The position numbers and the translations under genes are program-made. Shown here piece after piece: positions 9,303-18,400 of a DNA stretch of 64,000 nucleotides. Position 1 is the first letter of the stretch, and each line of letters opens with the position of its first letter. Where the stretch lies: the NCBI RefSeq assembly GCF_030646115.1, contig NZ_JAUSMX010000006.1, positions 62,001 through 126,000 on the forward strand, in the 5' to 3' direction. The notes below the pieces were generated by a model. It did not search any database. It saw nothing but the letters and a program-made list of their open reading frames with translations, and was not told the DNA's origin. The DNA comes from Fluviicoccus sp. (GTDB lineage Bacteria; Pseudomonadota; Gammaproteobacteria; Pseudomonadales; Moraxellaceae).

Positions 9303-10481
9303 TTATTCTGGATTTCGCTCAACCATATCACCGAGCGACTGCCCGATAAAGTCCCGCATCAGCTTCAAATAGCGTCTTTGATGCAGATGTAACACATGGT
9401 TACCCGGAAACCAGTGCATACGGCTGCCCGTCCAGTGTTTGTGCAGCAACTGCACATAGCGGGGAGCGGTGAAACGGTCGCCCGCCCCGCCAATCACCAG
9501 CAGGCGGCGCGGGTCGATGACCGGTTGCCAGCTCAGCGGCGAATGGATGGCCAGCAGGCGGCGGAAATCCGGGACAGTACGACCGCTGGTTGGTATCAAC
9601 TGCCGCAGCAGGCTGCCGCTGGGTGTCCATTCCAGCAGCATGTCCACCGGGGAAACCATGGGTGAGTTGGGTATGGCGAAAGCCAGGCGCTCGTCGGCAT
9701 TGGCCAGCAGCGCCGTGATGTACCCGCCCAGGCTGAGGCCGGAAACACCAATGGCGGGGACTCCCGTGGCATAGAGGTGGTTCATCAGCACACGCACGTC
9801 AAACACGCTTTGCAGCATGGCTTCGTTGGCGTGGCACAGGCCGTGCGACAGGAAGTGGAAGCCGCTCCACGGCGAGGCTGACGGCTGGCGCGCCCCGTGG
9901 AAGGGTTGTGTCACCAGCACGATGTCCAGCCCTTGGTCATAGAACCACTTCAACGAGAACATCAGGCTGTTCAGCCAGTACGGCGAGGCAAAGTAGCCGT
10001 GGATGAAGATCATCGTCGGTCGCGGACCGCCGGGATGCGTCCAGTGTTGGGCGCTGACCTGGCGGTTGGCCTCGTAGCTGTTGTAGCTGTCGCGGACGGC
10101 GGGATTCAGCGTTTCGTAGGGGCTGGTGAAATGCAGGCCGTGGTGCGGAACCGAGGGGTGGTAACCCAGTGCGGGCGAGGCCGTCTTGTGGATGATGACA
10201 TTGGCCGGGGGCGGCATGAATACAGCCGATGGGTCGCCTTTGGCGGCAAGATCGCCGTAGAATCCGGCCTTTTCCAGTTCGCGCTCGCGCAGGCCGGGGA
10301 ATACCAGCATCGGCGACAGGGCGCTGCTGACCATGGTGGCGAGGCCGGTGCGCAGGATGCGGTCCATGGCGGCGGAGCCGTGGACTTTGAGGGGGAATTT
10401 GCTGTCGAGGTGGGTGGGGACGGCGTGGCGGTAGTAGTCGTCGGGGAGGTTGTTCCACCATTGGGGGGTTGGGGTATTCAT
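9303..10481 (-). CDS. alpha/beta hydrolase (ABHD18-like)
   Basis: 392 residues from the ATG at 10481 (MNTPTPQWW). The frame stays open further upstream through family-D repeat DNA, which I exclude. The alpha/beta-hydrolase core has the oxyanion-side FIHGYFASP and a nucleophile elbow GVSGLSLGGY with the catalytic serine. Later come a possible acid region (LLVIGGAGDRFTAP) and the histidine region WFPGNHVLHLHQRR. The layout resembles the ABHD18/DUF2048 group, whose substrate is uncertain. It is followed at 19 bases by an acyl-CoA synthetase, which makes an esterase or lipase feeding fatty acids to beta-oxidation plausible, but that is inference. Confidence 0.85.
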   Translation of the reverse strand: MNTPTPQWWNNLPDDYYRHAVPTHLDSKFPLKVHGSAAMDRILRTGLATMVSSALSPMLVFPGLRERELEKAGFYGDLAAKGDPSAVFMPPPANVIIHKTASPALGYHPSVPHHGLHFTSPYETLNPAVRDSYNSYEANRQVSAQHWTHPGGPRPTMIFIHGYFASPYWLNSLMFSLKWFYDQGLDIVLVTQPFHGARQPSASPWSGFHFLSHGLCHANEAMLQSVFDVRVLMNHLYATGVPAIGVSGLSLGGYITALLANADERLAFAIPNSPMVSPVDMLLEWTPSGSLLRQLIPTSGRTVPDFRRLLAIHSPLSWQPVIDPRRLLVIGGAGDRFTAPRYVQLLHKHWTGSRMHWFPGNHVLHLHQRRYLKLMRDFIGQSLGDMVERNPE

Positions 10482-10559
10482 GGATTGGTTCTTGCTCGGT
10501 TCGTAGGGTGGGTTGAGGCACGAAACCCACCAACGGTGTCTTTGGGGCGGAGGGGGTCG

Positions 10560-10706
10560 CCTGCCGCGGGCCTTCCTTTTGTCTTGGCAAAAGGAAGCAA
10601 AACCGTGTCCTTCGCCAAAACTCGATGACCGATATCTCACTTTCAACCGTCTTTATACCAATACGTTGTTCCTGGGCATGTGGCCTCGGACAGTTGGCTG
10701 CGGACG
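10560..10706. repeat. dispersed repeat, family D, copy 1
   Basis: Two conserved blocks: 10560-10624, containing CTTTTGTCTTGGCAAAAGGA (an internal hairpin), and 10666-10706, containing CAGTTGGCTGCGGAC. The same blocks in the same order recur at 48917-49063 with a variable middle. It lies in the 330-base gap between the alpha/beta-hydrolase start and the thiolase stop; the rest of that gap is repeat A, and no gene is visible. Confidence 0.7.
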
Positions 10707-10733
10707 GCGGGGTTCAATATCCGGTGATGGCTT

Positions 10734-10804
10734 CTGTAGGTCGGGTTTCAACCCGACAACACTCTCCGATCGAAGGTTGTTGTCGGGCTGAAGCCCGACC
10801 TAGA
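10734..10804. repeat. dispersed inverted repeat, family A, copy 2
   Basis: CTGTAGGTCGGGTTTCAACC opens the left arm and the right arm is GTCGGGCTGAAGCCCGACCT. One compensating pair differs from copy 1 (GTTTCAAC in place of GCTTCAGC), so the small internal palindrome is kept. It ends eight bases after the thiolase stop codon and could terminate transcription. Confidence 0.85.
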
Positions 10805-10811
10805 CGGTTCT

Positions 10812-11993
10812 TCAGTCCTTGCGGTACATCGTCACTACGCACGCGCCGCCCAAGCCGAGGTTGTGCTGCAAGGCGATGCGTGCGCCTTCCACCTGACGCT
10901 TGTCCGCGGTGCCACGCAGTTGCCACACCAGCTCCGTGCATTGCGCCAGGCCGGTGGCGCCCAGCGGGTGGCCCTTGGACAGCAGGCCGCCGGACGGGTT
11001 GGTGACGTATTTGCCGCCGTAGGTGTTGTCGCCGTCCCAGATGAACTGTTCGGCGCCGCCTTCGGGGCACAAGCCCAGACCTTCATAGGTCAGCAGTTCG
11101 TTGGCGGTGAAGCAGTCGTGCAGTTCGACGACGTCGATGTCTTCCGGACCGATGCCCGAGGCTTCATAGACCTGTCGCGCGGCGTCCTTGGTCATGTCAT
11201 AGCCGATCATCTTGATCATGCTGCGCGGTTCAAAGCTGCTGGCGAAGTCGGTGGTCATGGACTGCGCGGCGATGTAGACCGCGTTGCGGATGCCGTGTCT
11301 GGCGGCGAATTCATCCGAACACAGAATGGCAGCCGCCGCGCCGCAGGTGGGCGGGCAGCACTGGAAACGGGTCAGCGGGTCGAAGACGTCATCGGAGGCG
11401 AGGATTTCTTCCACCGTCAGCAACTGGTTGAACAGCGCATAGGGGTTGTTGGCGGCGTGGACACGCGCCTTGGCGGCGATCTTGGCGAAGGTTTCGCGGC
11501 GGGTGCCGTATTGCCAGCGGTACTCACGCCCTGCCCCGCCGAACATCTGGGCGGCGGGCGGCGATGAGTTGAAGCCCTGCACGTCCATCATCACCTGCAC
11601 ATGCTGGTCCATGGGTGGAATGCGGTCGTTGAACTTGCTGCCGAGCGCGCCGCGCTCCATCTTCTCGAAGCCGATGGCGAGCACGCATTCCGCCAGTCCG
11701 CCCTCAATGGCCTGACGTGCCAAGTACAGCGCGCTGGAGCCGGTGGAGCAGTTGTTGTTGACGTTGACCACCGGGATACCGGTAAGCCCGAGTTCATAGA
11801 CGGCGCGCTGGCCGCAGGTGCTGTCGCCGTAGACGTACCCGGCATAGGCCTGCTGCACCTCGTTGTAGGCGATACCGGCATCCTTCAGCGCGTTCAGACC
11901 GGCGTCACGGGCCATTTCGAAGTATTCCGGGCTGGAACCGGGCTTGGCGAACTTGGTCATCCCCACACCGATGACATTGACACGACGTTTCAT
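10812..11993 (-). CDS. SCPx-type thiolase / lipid-transfer acetyl-CoA acyltransferase
   Basis: 393 residues from the ATG at 11993 (GGAG eight bases upstream). The thiolase fold is shown by the nucleophile cysteine in [19 protein letters not shown], the [15 protein letters not shown] segment, the central [14 protein letters not shown], and the C-terminal [20 protein letters not shown]. The HDCFT variant of the second conserved box is that of the SCP-x/sterol-carrier thiolases rather than FadA. It would cleave 3-ketoacyl-CoA, often from branched or sterol-derived chains. It lies downstream of the SDR-hydratase-SCP2 fusion across a family-B repeat, giving hydration, oxidation and thiolysis side by side. 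Confidence 0.93.
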   Translation of the reverse strand: MKRRVNVIGVGMTKFAKPGSSPEYFEMARDAGLNALKDAGIAYNEVQQAYAGYVYGDSTCGQRAVYELGLTGIPVVNVNNNCSTGSSALYLARQAIEGGLAECVLAIGFEKMERGALGSKFNDRIPPMDQHVQVMMDVQGFNSSPPAAQMFGGAGREYRWQYGTRRETFAKIAAKARVHAANNPYALFNQLLTVEEILASDDVFDPLTRFQCCPPTCGAAAAILCSDEFAARHGIRNAVYIAAQSMTTDFASSFEPRSMIKMIGYDMTKDAARQVYEASGIGPEDIDVVELHDCFTANELLTYEGLGLCPEGGAEQFIWDGDNTYGGKYVTNPSGGLLSKGHPLGATGLAQCTELVWQLRGTADKRQVEGARIALQHNLGLGGACVVTMYRKD

Positions 11994-12015
11994 GATGAAT
12001 TCTCCCAAAGGCATC

Positions 12016-12141
12016 TCTCCCTCTCCCCTTGTGGGAGAGGGCCGGGGAGAGGGGTGCGGAGAGTCACCCGCACACACCGGCAGTGATCACGCCACCGCCG
12101 TACCCCTCTCCCTAACCCTCTCCCACAGGGGGAGAGGGGAC
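12016..12141. repeat. dispersed inverted repeat, family B, copy 2
   Basis: Arms at about 12016-12058 and 12102-12141 match copy 1 closely over CCTCTCCCCTTGTGGGAGAG and its complement; the centre is unrelated. It lies between the fusion gene and the thiolase gene, both on the minus strand, just as copy 1 lies between ahcY and metF, so it does not need to be a full terminator. Confidence 0.85.
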
Positions 12142-12144
12142 TGA

Positions 12145-15100
12145 TTAAACCAAACCGCCAAGCACCGTTAATTGCTTCACCAGCGCCACATCCCCATCCA
12201 CCCTGACCTGCCCATGCTGGAACAGATCCCGCAGATCCGCCTTGCCCTGCGCCAGTTGCAGCAGATCGCTATCAGACAGCGTGATCGTGGTTTCGGCAGG
12301 CACGGTATCCGCCACCGAGCCGACCGACGCACCGTCAATCAGCCAGTTGCCGACATCGGTGATCTTGATCAGCAGGCAGCCGGTCGCGGGCTTGTCCGCC
12401 AGCTTTTTCGCCAGCGCCGCCATGATGGCCGGAGCCTGAGACTGCTTGGCGGCCGTGACAGCAGTCGCCGCCGGGCTGGCCGCGCCGCTGCTCAGGCGTT
12501 TCAGCTTCGCCGCCTCGTAAGCCTTGGGATCAATGGCTTGCAGCGCGATCAGCTTATTGGAGGCCATGATGTTGCCGGTGACCTTGAGCTTGCCGCTGAA
12601 GAACAACTTCTGCACATCGGCCAGCGAGCTGGTGACGATGGCGGGCATCAGTTCGGCATCGATTTCCAGCGTCACATCGGCCTTGTCCGCCGCGCCGGAG
12701 CCGCAAGCGCCCGCGCCGTTCTTGAGGTCCAGAAACCACTGCGAATCGGGGTTCTTAAGGTTGAACTGAAAGACAGTCTTGGCCTTTTCCACCAGTTCCG
12801 GATGACCGGAGAGGTAATCGCTGATGGCGGCAAACACGTCCGACGGTTCCAGCGGCGCATTGGCATCCACTACCGGCGCAGCGGCGGGTGCGGAAGCCGT
12901 AGCAGCGGCACCGCCTCCCCCGGCGACACGCTTCGCGCGCGCTTCCTCGTAGGCTTGCGGCTTGATGTCCTGCAACACGATCAGCTTGTTCGAGGCCATG
13001 ACATTGCCGCCGATCTTTAGCTTGCCGTTGAAGAACAGCTTCTGCACATCGGCCAGCGAACTGCTGACCACCGTCGAAATGTGCTCGGCATCCATGTCCA
13101 GCGTCACATCCGCTTTCTCGGCGACACCGGCCTTGCAGACGCCCTGCCCGTTCTTCAGGTCCAGCAGCCAGGCGCTGTCCGGGTTTTTCAGGTTGAACTG
13201 GAAGACCGTCTTCACCTTGTCCACCAATTCAGGGTGGGCGGCGACATGGGCGGCGAGGACGCTGAACACATCCTCGGGCAGCAACTTGTCCGGCTGCCCG
13301 GAGGAAACAGCGGCGGGTGCTGAGGTCGCGGCAACGGTTGGTTTTGTCTTGGCCTTAGGAATCTCGGCATAGAGTTCCACGGCGGCATTGCGGATCACCA
13401 CCGAATTCCGTTCCTTCACCGAAGTTTCAACGATGATGCGGATATCGCTTTCCTTCCACATACGGGTGATCAGCGTTTCACCGGGGAAGACGCTGTCCGC
13501 GAAGCGCACCTTGATGCTCTTGAAGCGACGGCCGTCGTTGCCGCAGAAGGCCTTGATCACATGGCGGCCGACATAGCCGAAGGTACACAGGCCATGCAGG
13601 ATGGGCTTTTCAAAACCGAAGGCCTTGGCAAAAGCCGGATCGGCATGCAGCGGATTCCAGTCACCGGACAGACGGTACAACAGCGTCTGGTTGTCGGCGG
13701 TTTTCTCCTCGATCACCGCATCCGGTTCGCGGGCGGGCGGGACGTTGACATCGCCGGACGGCCCGCGATCGCCGCCCCAACCGCCCGCACCGCGCACGAA
13801 GGTGCTGATTTCGTTGTAGGCCAGCTTCTCGCCGGTTTCATCCACCGTATCCACCGCCATCACCACCACCGCATGCGGAGCCTTGTCGTAAGCGTTCTTG
13901 AAACGGAAGGTGTGAGTCAGCTTGGCGTGCGGCGGCAGCGGCCGCAGCAACTCGGTGTATTGTTCGCCGTGCAGCACGCGGTCCAAGCCGTAGTTCAGGC
14001 CTTGCAGGCTCTTGCCGTCCTTCGCCAGGTTCAGGTAGGCATTGAGCGCGGGCATGACGCCATAGGTCGGCAGCGCCTGGAAACCGTCGCCCAGTTCATA
14101 GACATAGGGCAGTTCGGTGGCGTCCAGCGGATTTGCTGCAGAACCGACGCCCAGCGCATACAACGCCAGATCGCGCTCGTCGTAGGCATTGCTGGTGACG
14201 ATTTCGTCCTTGCTGGCTGCATCGAGGTCGATGAACTCGTTGCCACCCAGGCTCTTCTTGTTGAGGTTGGCGAGAATGGTGCCGAAGGATTCGTTGGTGG
14301 TGCTGGGATGTTCGCTGTCGGTGAAGTCACTGATCTTCGCCCACTTGCCGGCGATTTCATCCACCGTCATGGCGCGGCTGGTGTTGAAACTGTGGCCCTG
14401 GGTGCGCTCCCAGCGCAGCTTGCCGATGTAACCGGCGCCGACTTCAAACAGGCCCTTGGTATCTTCACAGCTTTCATGACACAGCCAGGCCACCAGTGGA
14501 CTGACATATTCCGGCTTCAGCAGCGCCAGCATTTCCGGCGGCAGGATGGTTTCGGTCAAGCGCGAGGCCGCCAGCGGCGCAATGGTGTTGACCAAGATAT
14601 TCTTGCTGCGTCCCTCTTCAGCCAGACAATGCGCCAGCCCGAGGATACCCAGCTTGGCCGCACAATAATTGGCCTGTCCGAAGTTACCGTAGATGCCCGC
14701 CGCCGAGGTGGTCATGATGATGCGGCCGTAACCCTTCTCGCGCATGATCGGCCACGCCGCATGGGAGACAGACATCGAGCCTTTCAGGTGTACCCGGTAG
14801 ACCAGATCCCAGTCGTCCTGGGTCATTTTCTGGAAGCTGACATCGCGCAGGATGCCCGCATTGTTGATGACAATATCGACCGTACCGAAAGCGTCCAGCG
14901 CCGTCTGCACAATCGCCGTGCCGTTTTCCACGGAATCATAATTCGCGACTGCCTCGCCCCCCGCCGCCCGGATTTCCTCCACCACGGCATCGGCCGCTGC
15001 CGAGGACTTGCCGTCACCATGACGACCGCCACCGAGGTCATTGACCACCACTTTTGCACCGCGCGATGCCAGCAGCAAGGCATGCTGGCGGCCAAGACCG

Positions 15101-15156
15101 TTGCCCGCGCCGGTGACAATGGCGACGCGGCCGTCAAATCGAAGTTCTTGGGACAT
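12145..15156 (-). CDS. MFE-2-like fusion: SDR dehydrogenase, MaoC hydratase, three SCP2 domains
   Basis: 1003 residues from the ATG at 15156 (AGGAG upstream). Residues 1-300 are a short-chain dehydrogenase: TGAGNGLG (15-22), NNAG (98-101), Y164 and K168 in YCAAK. Residues about 310-600 are a hot-dog 2-enoyl-CoA hydratase with the hydratase-2 motif YRLSGDWNPLHADP (494-507) and HGLCTFGYVGR. Three sterol-carrier-protein-2 domains follow at about 625-740, 768-885 and 908-1003, joined by Ala-rich linkers. The first two are close copies; the third is diverged. This is the order of eukaryotic peroxisomal MFE-2, which has one SCP2 domain. It should hydrate 2-enoyl-CoA and oxidise the (R)-3-hydroxyacyl-CoA. 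Thiolase and acyl-CoA dehydrogenase neighbours complete the cycle. Confidence 0.95.
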   Translation of the reverse strand: MSQELRFDGRVAIVTGAGNGLGRQHALLLASRGAKVVVNDLGGGRHGDGKSSAAADAVVEEIRAAGGEAVANYDSVENGTAIVQTALDAFGTVDIVINNAGILRDVSFQKMTQDDWDLVYRVHLKGSMSVSHAAWPIMREKGYGRIIMTTSAAGIYGNFGQANYCAAKLGILGLAHCLAEEGRSKNILVNTIAPLAASRLTETILPPEMLALLKPEYVSPLVAWLCHESCEDTKGLFEVGAGYIGKLRWERTQGHSFNTSRAMTVDEIAGKWAKISDFTDSEHPSTTNESFGTILANLNKKSLGGNEFIDLDAASKDEIVTSNAYDERDLALYALGVGSAANPLDATELPYVYELGDGFQALPTYGVMPALNAYLNLAKDGKSLQGLNYGLDRVLHGEQYTELLRPLPPHAKLTHTFRFKNAYDKAPHAVVVMAVDTVDETGEKLAYNEISTFVRGAGGWGGDRGPSGDVNVPPAREPDAVIEEKTADNQTLLYRLSGDWNPLHADPAFAKAFGFEKPILHGLCTFGYVGRHVIKAFCGNDGRRFKSIKVRFADSVFPGETLITRMWKESDIRIIVETSVKERNSVVIRNAAVELYAEIPKAKTKPTVAATSAPAAVSSGQPDKLLPEDVFSVLAAHVAAHPELVDKVKTVFQFNLKNPDSAWLLDLKNGQGVCKAGVAEKADVTLDMDAEHISTVVSSSLADVQKLFFNGKLKIGGNVMASNKLIVLQDIKPQAYEEARAKRVAGGGGAAATASAPAAAPVVDANAPLEPSDVFAAISDYLSGHPELVEKAKTVFQFNLKNPDSQWFLDLKNGAGACGSGAADKADVTLEIDAELMPAIVTSSLADVQKLFFSGKLKVTGNIMASNKLIALQAIDPKAYEAAKLKRLSSGAASPAATAVTAAKQSQAPAIMAALAKKLADKPATGCLLIKITDVGNWLIDGASVGSVADTVPAETTITLSDSDLLQLAQGKADLRDLFQHGQVRVDGDVALVKQLTVLGGLV

Positions 15157-15224
15157 GGGGAAACTCCTGTAAGAGGGAGAAGGAAGCAGGAGGAAGTAAA
15201 TGCTCTCTAAAAGCACCACATAGC

Positions 15225-15250
15225 ATCAGGGCGACCGAAGTCGCCCTGAT
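15225..15250 (-). terminator. strong hairpin between the acyl-CoA dehydrogenase and the fusion gene
   Basis: ATCAGGGCGAC (15225-15235) pairs perfectly with GTCGCCCTGAT (15240-15250) around CGAA. It lies 10 bases after the dehydrogenase stop on the minus strand. No U-tract follows, so it may attenuate transcription or stabilise the upstream mRNA instead of terminating. Confidence 0.55.
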
Positions 15251-15260
15251 TGTCATCGCA

Positions 15261-16436
15261 TCAGATGGAACGTGAGATCAGTTCCTTCATGATTTCGTTG
15301 GTGCCGCCGTAGATACGGTTGGCGCGGGTGTCGATGTAGGCACGGGCAATCGGATATTCCAGCATGAAGCCGTAGCCGCCGTGCAGCTGCACGCACTCGT
15401 CCACCACCTTGCTCAGCAGGTCGGAGACCCAGTACTTGGCGGCACAGGCCGCTTCCACACTCAGCTCACCCTTCAGCACCTGTTCAATGCAGCGATCGGT
15501 GAAGACGCGGGCGATCTGGATTTCCGAACGCATTTCGGCCAGCTTGAAGCGGGTGTTCTGGAAAGAAGCAACGGTCTTGCCGAACGCCTTGCGCTGCTTG
15601 ACGTATTCCACGGTCGTGGCCAGCGCGCCTTCGGCACCGGCGGCGCACATGATCGCGATCATCATGCGTTCCCAGGCCAGTTCCTTCATCAACATGATGA
15701 AGCCCATGCCTTCCATGCCCAGCAGGTTGGACTTCGGCACACGCACGTTGTCGAAGAACAGCTCGCAGGTATCCTGACCGCGCATACCCACTTTCTTCAG
15801 CGGCTTGCCCTTGGTGAAGCCTTCGCTCTTGGCATCCACAATCAGCAAGGACACCGCACCGGCGCCGGCGCTGATGTCACCGGTCTTCACCACCACCACC
15901 GCCATGTCGCACAGGTAGCCGTTGGTGATGAAAATCTTGGAACCGTTGAGGATGTAGTGATCACCGTCATCCACCGCACGGGTCTTGATGGCCTGCAGGT
16001 CGGAACCGGTGCCCGGCTCGGTCATGGCAATGGCGCTGACCACTTCCCCTGAAGCCATCTTCGGCAGCCAGTACTTCTTCTGTTCTTCGTTGCCGAAGTT
16101 GTTGACGTAGTTGGCGACGATGTCGGAGTGCAGCGAGAAACCGGAAGCGGAGTCACCGGCGCGGGCCTGCTCTTCCATCATGATGACGCTGAACAGACGA
16201 TCCACACCCGATCCGCCGTATTCTTCCGGCATGGTGGGGCACAGCAGGCCCAGCGCACCGGCTTCGTTCCACAGGCTGCGGTCGATGTGCTGCTGCTCTT
16301 CCCACTTCTCATGGAACGGAGCAACCTTTTCTTCAAAGAAACGGCGGGCGGTTTTACGGAAGTCCTCGTGATCGCTGTTGAAAATGGTGCGCGGGATCAT
16401 CGGGGCGACGGGTTGGGGGATATGCAGGTTGCTCAT
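15261..16436 (-). CDS. acyl-CoA dehydrogenase
   Basis: 391 residues with the full acyl-CoA dehydrogenase layout. The N-terminal helical domain starts at FRKTARRFFEEKVAPFHEKW. The middle beta domain carries the FAD-contacting AIAMTEPGTGSDLQAIKT. The C-terminal helices include QLHGGYGFMLEYPIAR, and the likely catalytic base is E381 in YGGTNEIMKE. It oxidises acyl-CoA to 2-enoyl-CoA with FAD and hands electrons to ETF. The good AAGGAG Shine-Dalgarno fixes the start. First gene of the minus-strand beta-oxidation cluster and divergent from a TetR gene, with a promoter and a palindromic operator between them. Confidence 0.96.
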   Translation of the reverse strand: MSNLHIPQPVAPMIPRTIFNSDHEDFRKTARRFFEEKVAPFHEKWEEQQHIDRSLWNEAGALGLLCPTMPEEYGGSGVDRLFSVIMMEEQARAGDSASGFSLHSDIVANYVNNFGNEEQKKYWLPKMASGEVVSAIAMTEPGTGSDLQAIKTRAVDDGDHYILNGSKIFITNGYLCDMAVVVVKTGDISAGAGAVSLLIVDAKSEGFTKGKPLKKVGMRGQDTCELFFDNVRVPKSNLLGMEGMGFIMLMKELAWERMMIAIMCAAGAEGALATTVEYVKQRKAFGKTVASFQNTRFKLAEMRSEIQIARVFTDRCIEQVLKGELSVEAACAAKYWVSDLLSKVVDECVQLHGGYGFMLEYPIARAYIDTRANRIYGGTNEIMKELISRSI

Positions 16437-16457
16437 CAGGGTCTCCTTAACTTACAA

Positions 16458-16467
16458 TACGGACGTA
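16458..16467. promoter_or_regulatory. candidate TetR operator
   Basis: TACG-GA-CGTA is a short inverted repeat, flanked by a direct repeat of TACAATA (16453-16459 and 16466-16472). It lies just downstream of the -10 box of the acyl-CoA dehydrogenase promoter, where a bound repressor would block initiation. The divergent TetR protein is the obvious candidate ligand. Confidence 0.45.
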
Positions 16468-16477
16468 CAATATGTTA

Positions 16478-16506
16478 TTGATACCGCGTCACAGCGCGAG
16501 AGTCAA
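16478..16506 (-). promoter_or_regulatory. sigma-70-like promoter of the beta-oxidation cluster
   Basis: On the minus strand TTGACT (16506-16501) and TATCAA (16483-16478) are 17 bases apart, about 42 bases before the acyl-CoA dehydrogenase start. Confidence 0.6.
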
Positions 16507-16651
16507 GCCCCCAAGCAAGCGATTGGTTCTGGCCCGGATGGAATAATTTTCCGAGGAAATAGCTGATTTTGCTGGACAATCGTCCGGAATTGCTGGGGAA
16601 ACGGCGAAGGAATAATTACAATTACAACCCTGAATAGCGGACACCGGCACC

Positions 16652-17338
16652 ATGACCCCTGAAACCCCTGTTACTTCCAAACCCTTGCGACGCACCCAGG
16701 CCGAGCGCAGTGAAGCCATGCGCGTGCGCCTGATTGAAGCCACGTTGAAATGTCTGGAAACGGACGGCTATGTCGGCACCACCGTGACCCGCATTGTGGA
16801 GACGGCGGAAGTGTCGCGCGGCGCTCCTGTTCACCACTTCCCGTCCAAGGCGGCGTTGATTGCGGCGGCGGCGGAACACCTGATGCGCCGCATCTATGTG
16901 CAGCTGGGCCGGGCGGTGAGTCAGCTGGATGCCTCGGACGACCGCTTGAGCGACCTGATCTTTACGTCGTGGCGGGAAGTGTTCGGGGCGGCGGAATTCA
17001 CGATTCTGCTGGAATTGCTGGTGGCCAGCCGCCGGGATTCGGAGTTGTCATCGATGTTGCAGCATTTGTGGATTGCGGCGTTTGAGACTTTGGGGACGGC
17101 GGCGGATCATTATCTGGTGGGCAAGACGGATAAGGATAATGTGCGGCATTTGATGGTGTTGTCGCAGTGGTTGTTGCGCGGCATGGCGGCGGACAAGCAT
17201 CTGGTGTTCAACGAGCAGATTCTGGAGCATTACCTGAAGCTGTGGTGCCAGTTGCTGGCGGGGCATTTGCGGGCGAAGACGGATGTGACGGCTCCGCCGC
17301 CGAGACCTGAATTTTGGGATATGACGTTTGCGGGGTGA
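16652..17338 (+). CDS. TetR-family regulator of the adjacent beta-oxidation genes
   Basis: 228 residues. The N-terminal helix-turn-helix is typical TetR (RLIEATLKCLETDGYVGTT, then IVETAEVSRGAPVHHFPSKAALIAAA). The C-terminal ligand domain is helical and not diagnostic. It is divergent from the acyl-CoA dehydrogenase gene, the classic position for a local repressor that responds to an acyl-CoA or related ligand. The regulated set would be the acyl-CoA dehydrogenase, the MFE-2-like fusion and the thiolase. It ends one base before the stop codon of the convergent beta-helix gene. Confidence 0.9.
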   Translation: MTPETPVTSKPLRRTQAERSEAMRVRLIEATLKCLETDGYVGTTVTRIVETAEVSRGAPVHHFPSKAALIAAAAEHLMRRIYVQLGRAVSQLDASDDRLSDLIFTSWREVFGAAEFTILLELLVASRRDSELSSMLQHLWIAAFETLGTAADHYLVGKTDKDNVRHLMVLSQWLLRGMAADKHLVFNEQILEHYLKLWCQLLAGHLRAKTDVTAPPPRPEFWDMTFAG

Positions 17339-18400
17339 TCACTGCCAGAATTGCCACCAAGGCCGACGGGTGTCGCCTTGGACATGGTCTAGATCGACTT
17401 TGTAGAGCCGGGATTGGGGGCTGTTGATGGTAACGTCCGGCTTGATGACGTTGCCACGGTCGTCGATGATGCTGCTGTATTTGTCCATGAGGACGGGGAC
17501 GGTGAAGCCTTCGAAGGTGTTGTTGGTGATACGGACGTTTTTGCTGTGTTTGAGGACGATGGCGTAAGCGCCGGGGATTTTGGTTTTGGCGGTGAAGATG
17601 TTGTTGGAGATGGTGGCGTTGTCGGCGCAGGAGAGATGAAGGGCTGCTGGGTAGGCAACTTCATCACTATTTTCGAGATACGGTATATCGCCATTGACAA
17701 GAAAAGTAAGCCTGTCAACGGGAGTTTGCCCGACACTTTGACGCGCCCCCATCATAATCATTGTTCTCATCACATAGCTATTATTTAAGAAAGCAAAATC
17801 AAGCCCAGTAGCCCTAATAGTCGCCATACCTATTTTTGAGTTCTCTATTGATGAGCCTACAGCTGCGACGCTTCCGACCCCCCCGTGTAACACAAGATTA
17901 ATTAAATGTAAATTTGATGGCATGCCTCTCAAATAATCTATGAGCCCAGACTTATATGAGCAACCTCCACTATAGTCTTCCTTCTCTCTAAAAACACCCC
18001 CTAAAACAAAAACACCAGTATTGCCTTGAATATACCCATTCCTTAACACTACATCCTTTGAATTCTCATCAAAACCACCCACCAAGACCCCATTACCTTC
18101 ACAACAACTTACATCTCTTAGGTGGCCATTCATATCTATATCAAAGCCACTCCAACCATATATCGTCTCACCAGAACCACCTCTAGCGTGGCCTTGAATC
18201 CAAGCAAAAAATCCATCATGATTCCTTCCTACTCGAAAATCACTCTTTTCACAATAGCGCTTAAATCTGACCCCTTTAGAAAAGTACGACGACCCACACC
18301 TTGGCAGATCACTTTTATCCGTAGTCTCTATCGCATGAACCTTAGAAGCTGCCGACAACATTATCACCGCTATAGAAAAACCTAGAATATTAATTTTCAT
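17339..18400 (-). CDS. secreted parallel beta-helix protein, partner of the Rhs gene
   Basis: 353 residues. The N-terminal 23 residues form a signal peptide ending in KVHA. The body is made of short repeating strands with 'N.x.I.N.x' turns (for example NATISNNIF and KNVRITNNTF), as in right-handed pectate-lyase-like beta helices. At least seven cysteines are present, including a CC pair. The start ATG overlaps the Rhs stop codon (ATGA), so the two are translationally coupled. Its 5' two thirds are strikingly AT-rich for this window while the last 300 bases return to local GC, suggesting mosaic acquisition. It could be an immunity or processing partner of the Rhs C-terminal domain, or a polysaccharide-binding protein; function not recognised. 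Confidence 0.75.
   Translation of the reverse strand: MKINILGFSIAVIMLSAASKVHAIETTDKSDLPRCGSSYFSKGVRFKRYCEKSDFRVGRNHDGFFAWIQGHARGGSGETIYGWSGFDIDMNGHLRDVSCCEGNGVLVGGFDENSKDVVLRNGYIQGNTGVFVLGGVFREKEDYSGGCSYKSGLIDYLRGMPSNLHLINLVLHGGVGSVAAVGSSIENSKIGMATIRATGLDFAFLNNSYVMRTMIMMGARQSVGQTPVDRLTFLVNGDIPYLENSDEVAYPAALHLSCADNATISNNIFTAKTKIPGAYAIVLKHSKNVRITNNTFEGFTVPVLMDKYSSIIDDRGNVIKPDVTINSPQSRLYKVDLDHVQGDTRRPWWQFWQ

Noticed and set aside
13561-15210. Plus-strand open frame of 549 codons
   Set aside because: Antisense to the MFE-2-like fusion; its composition is that of a shadow frame in GC-rich DNA and it has no recognisable domain.
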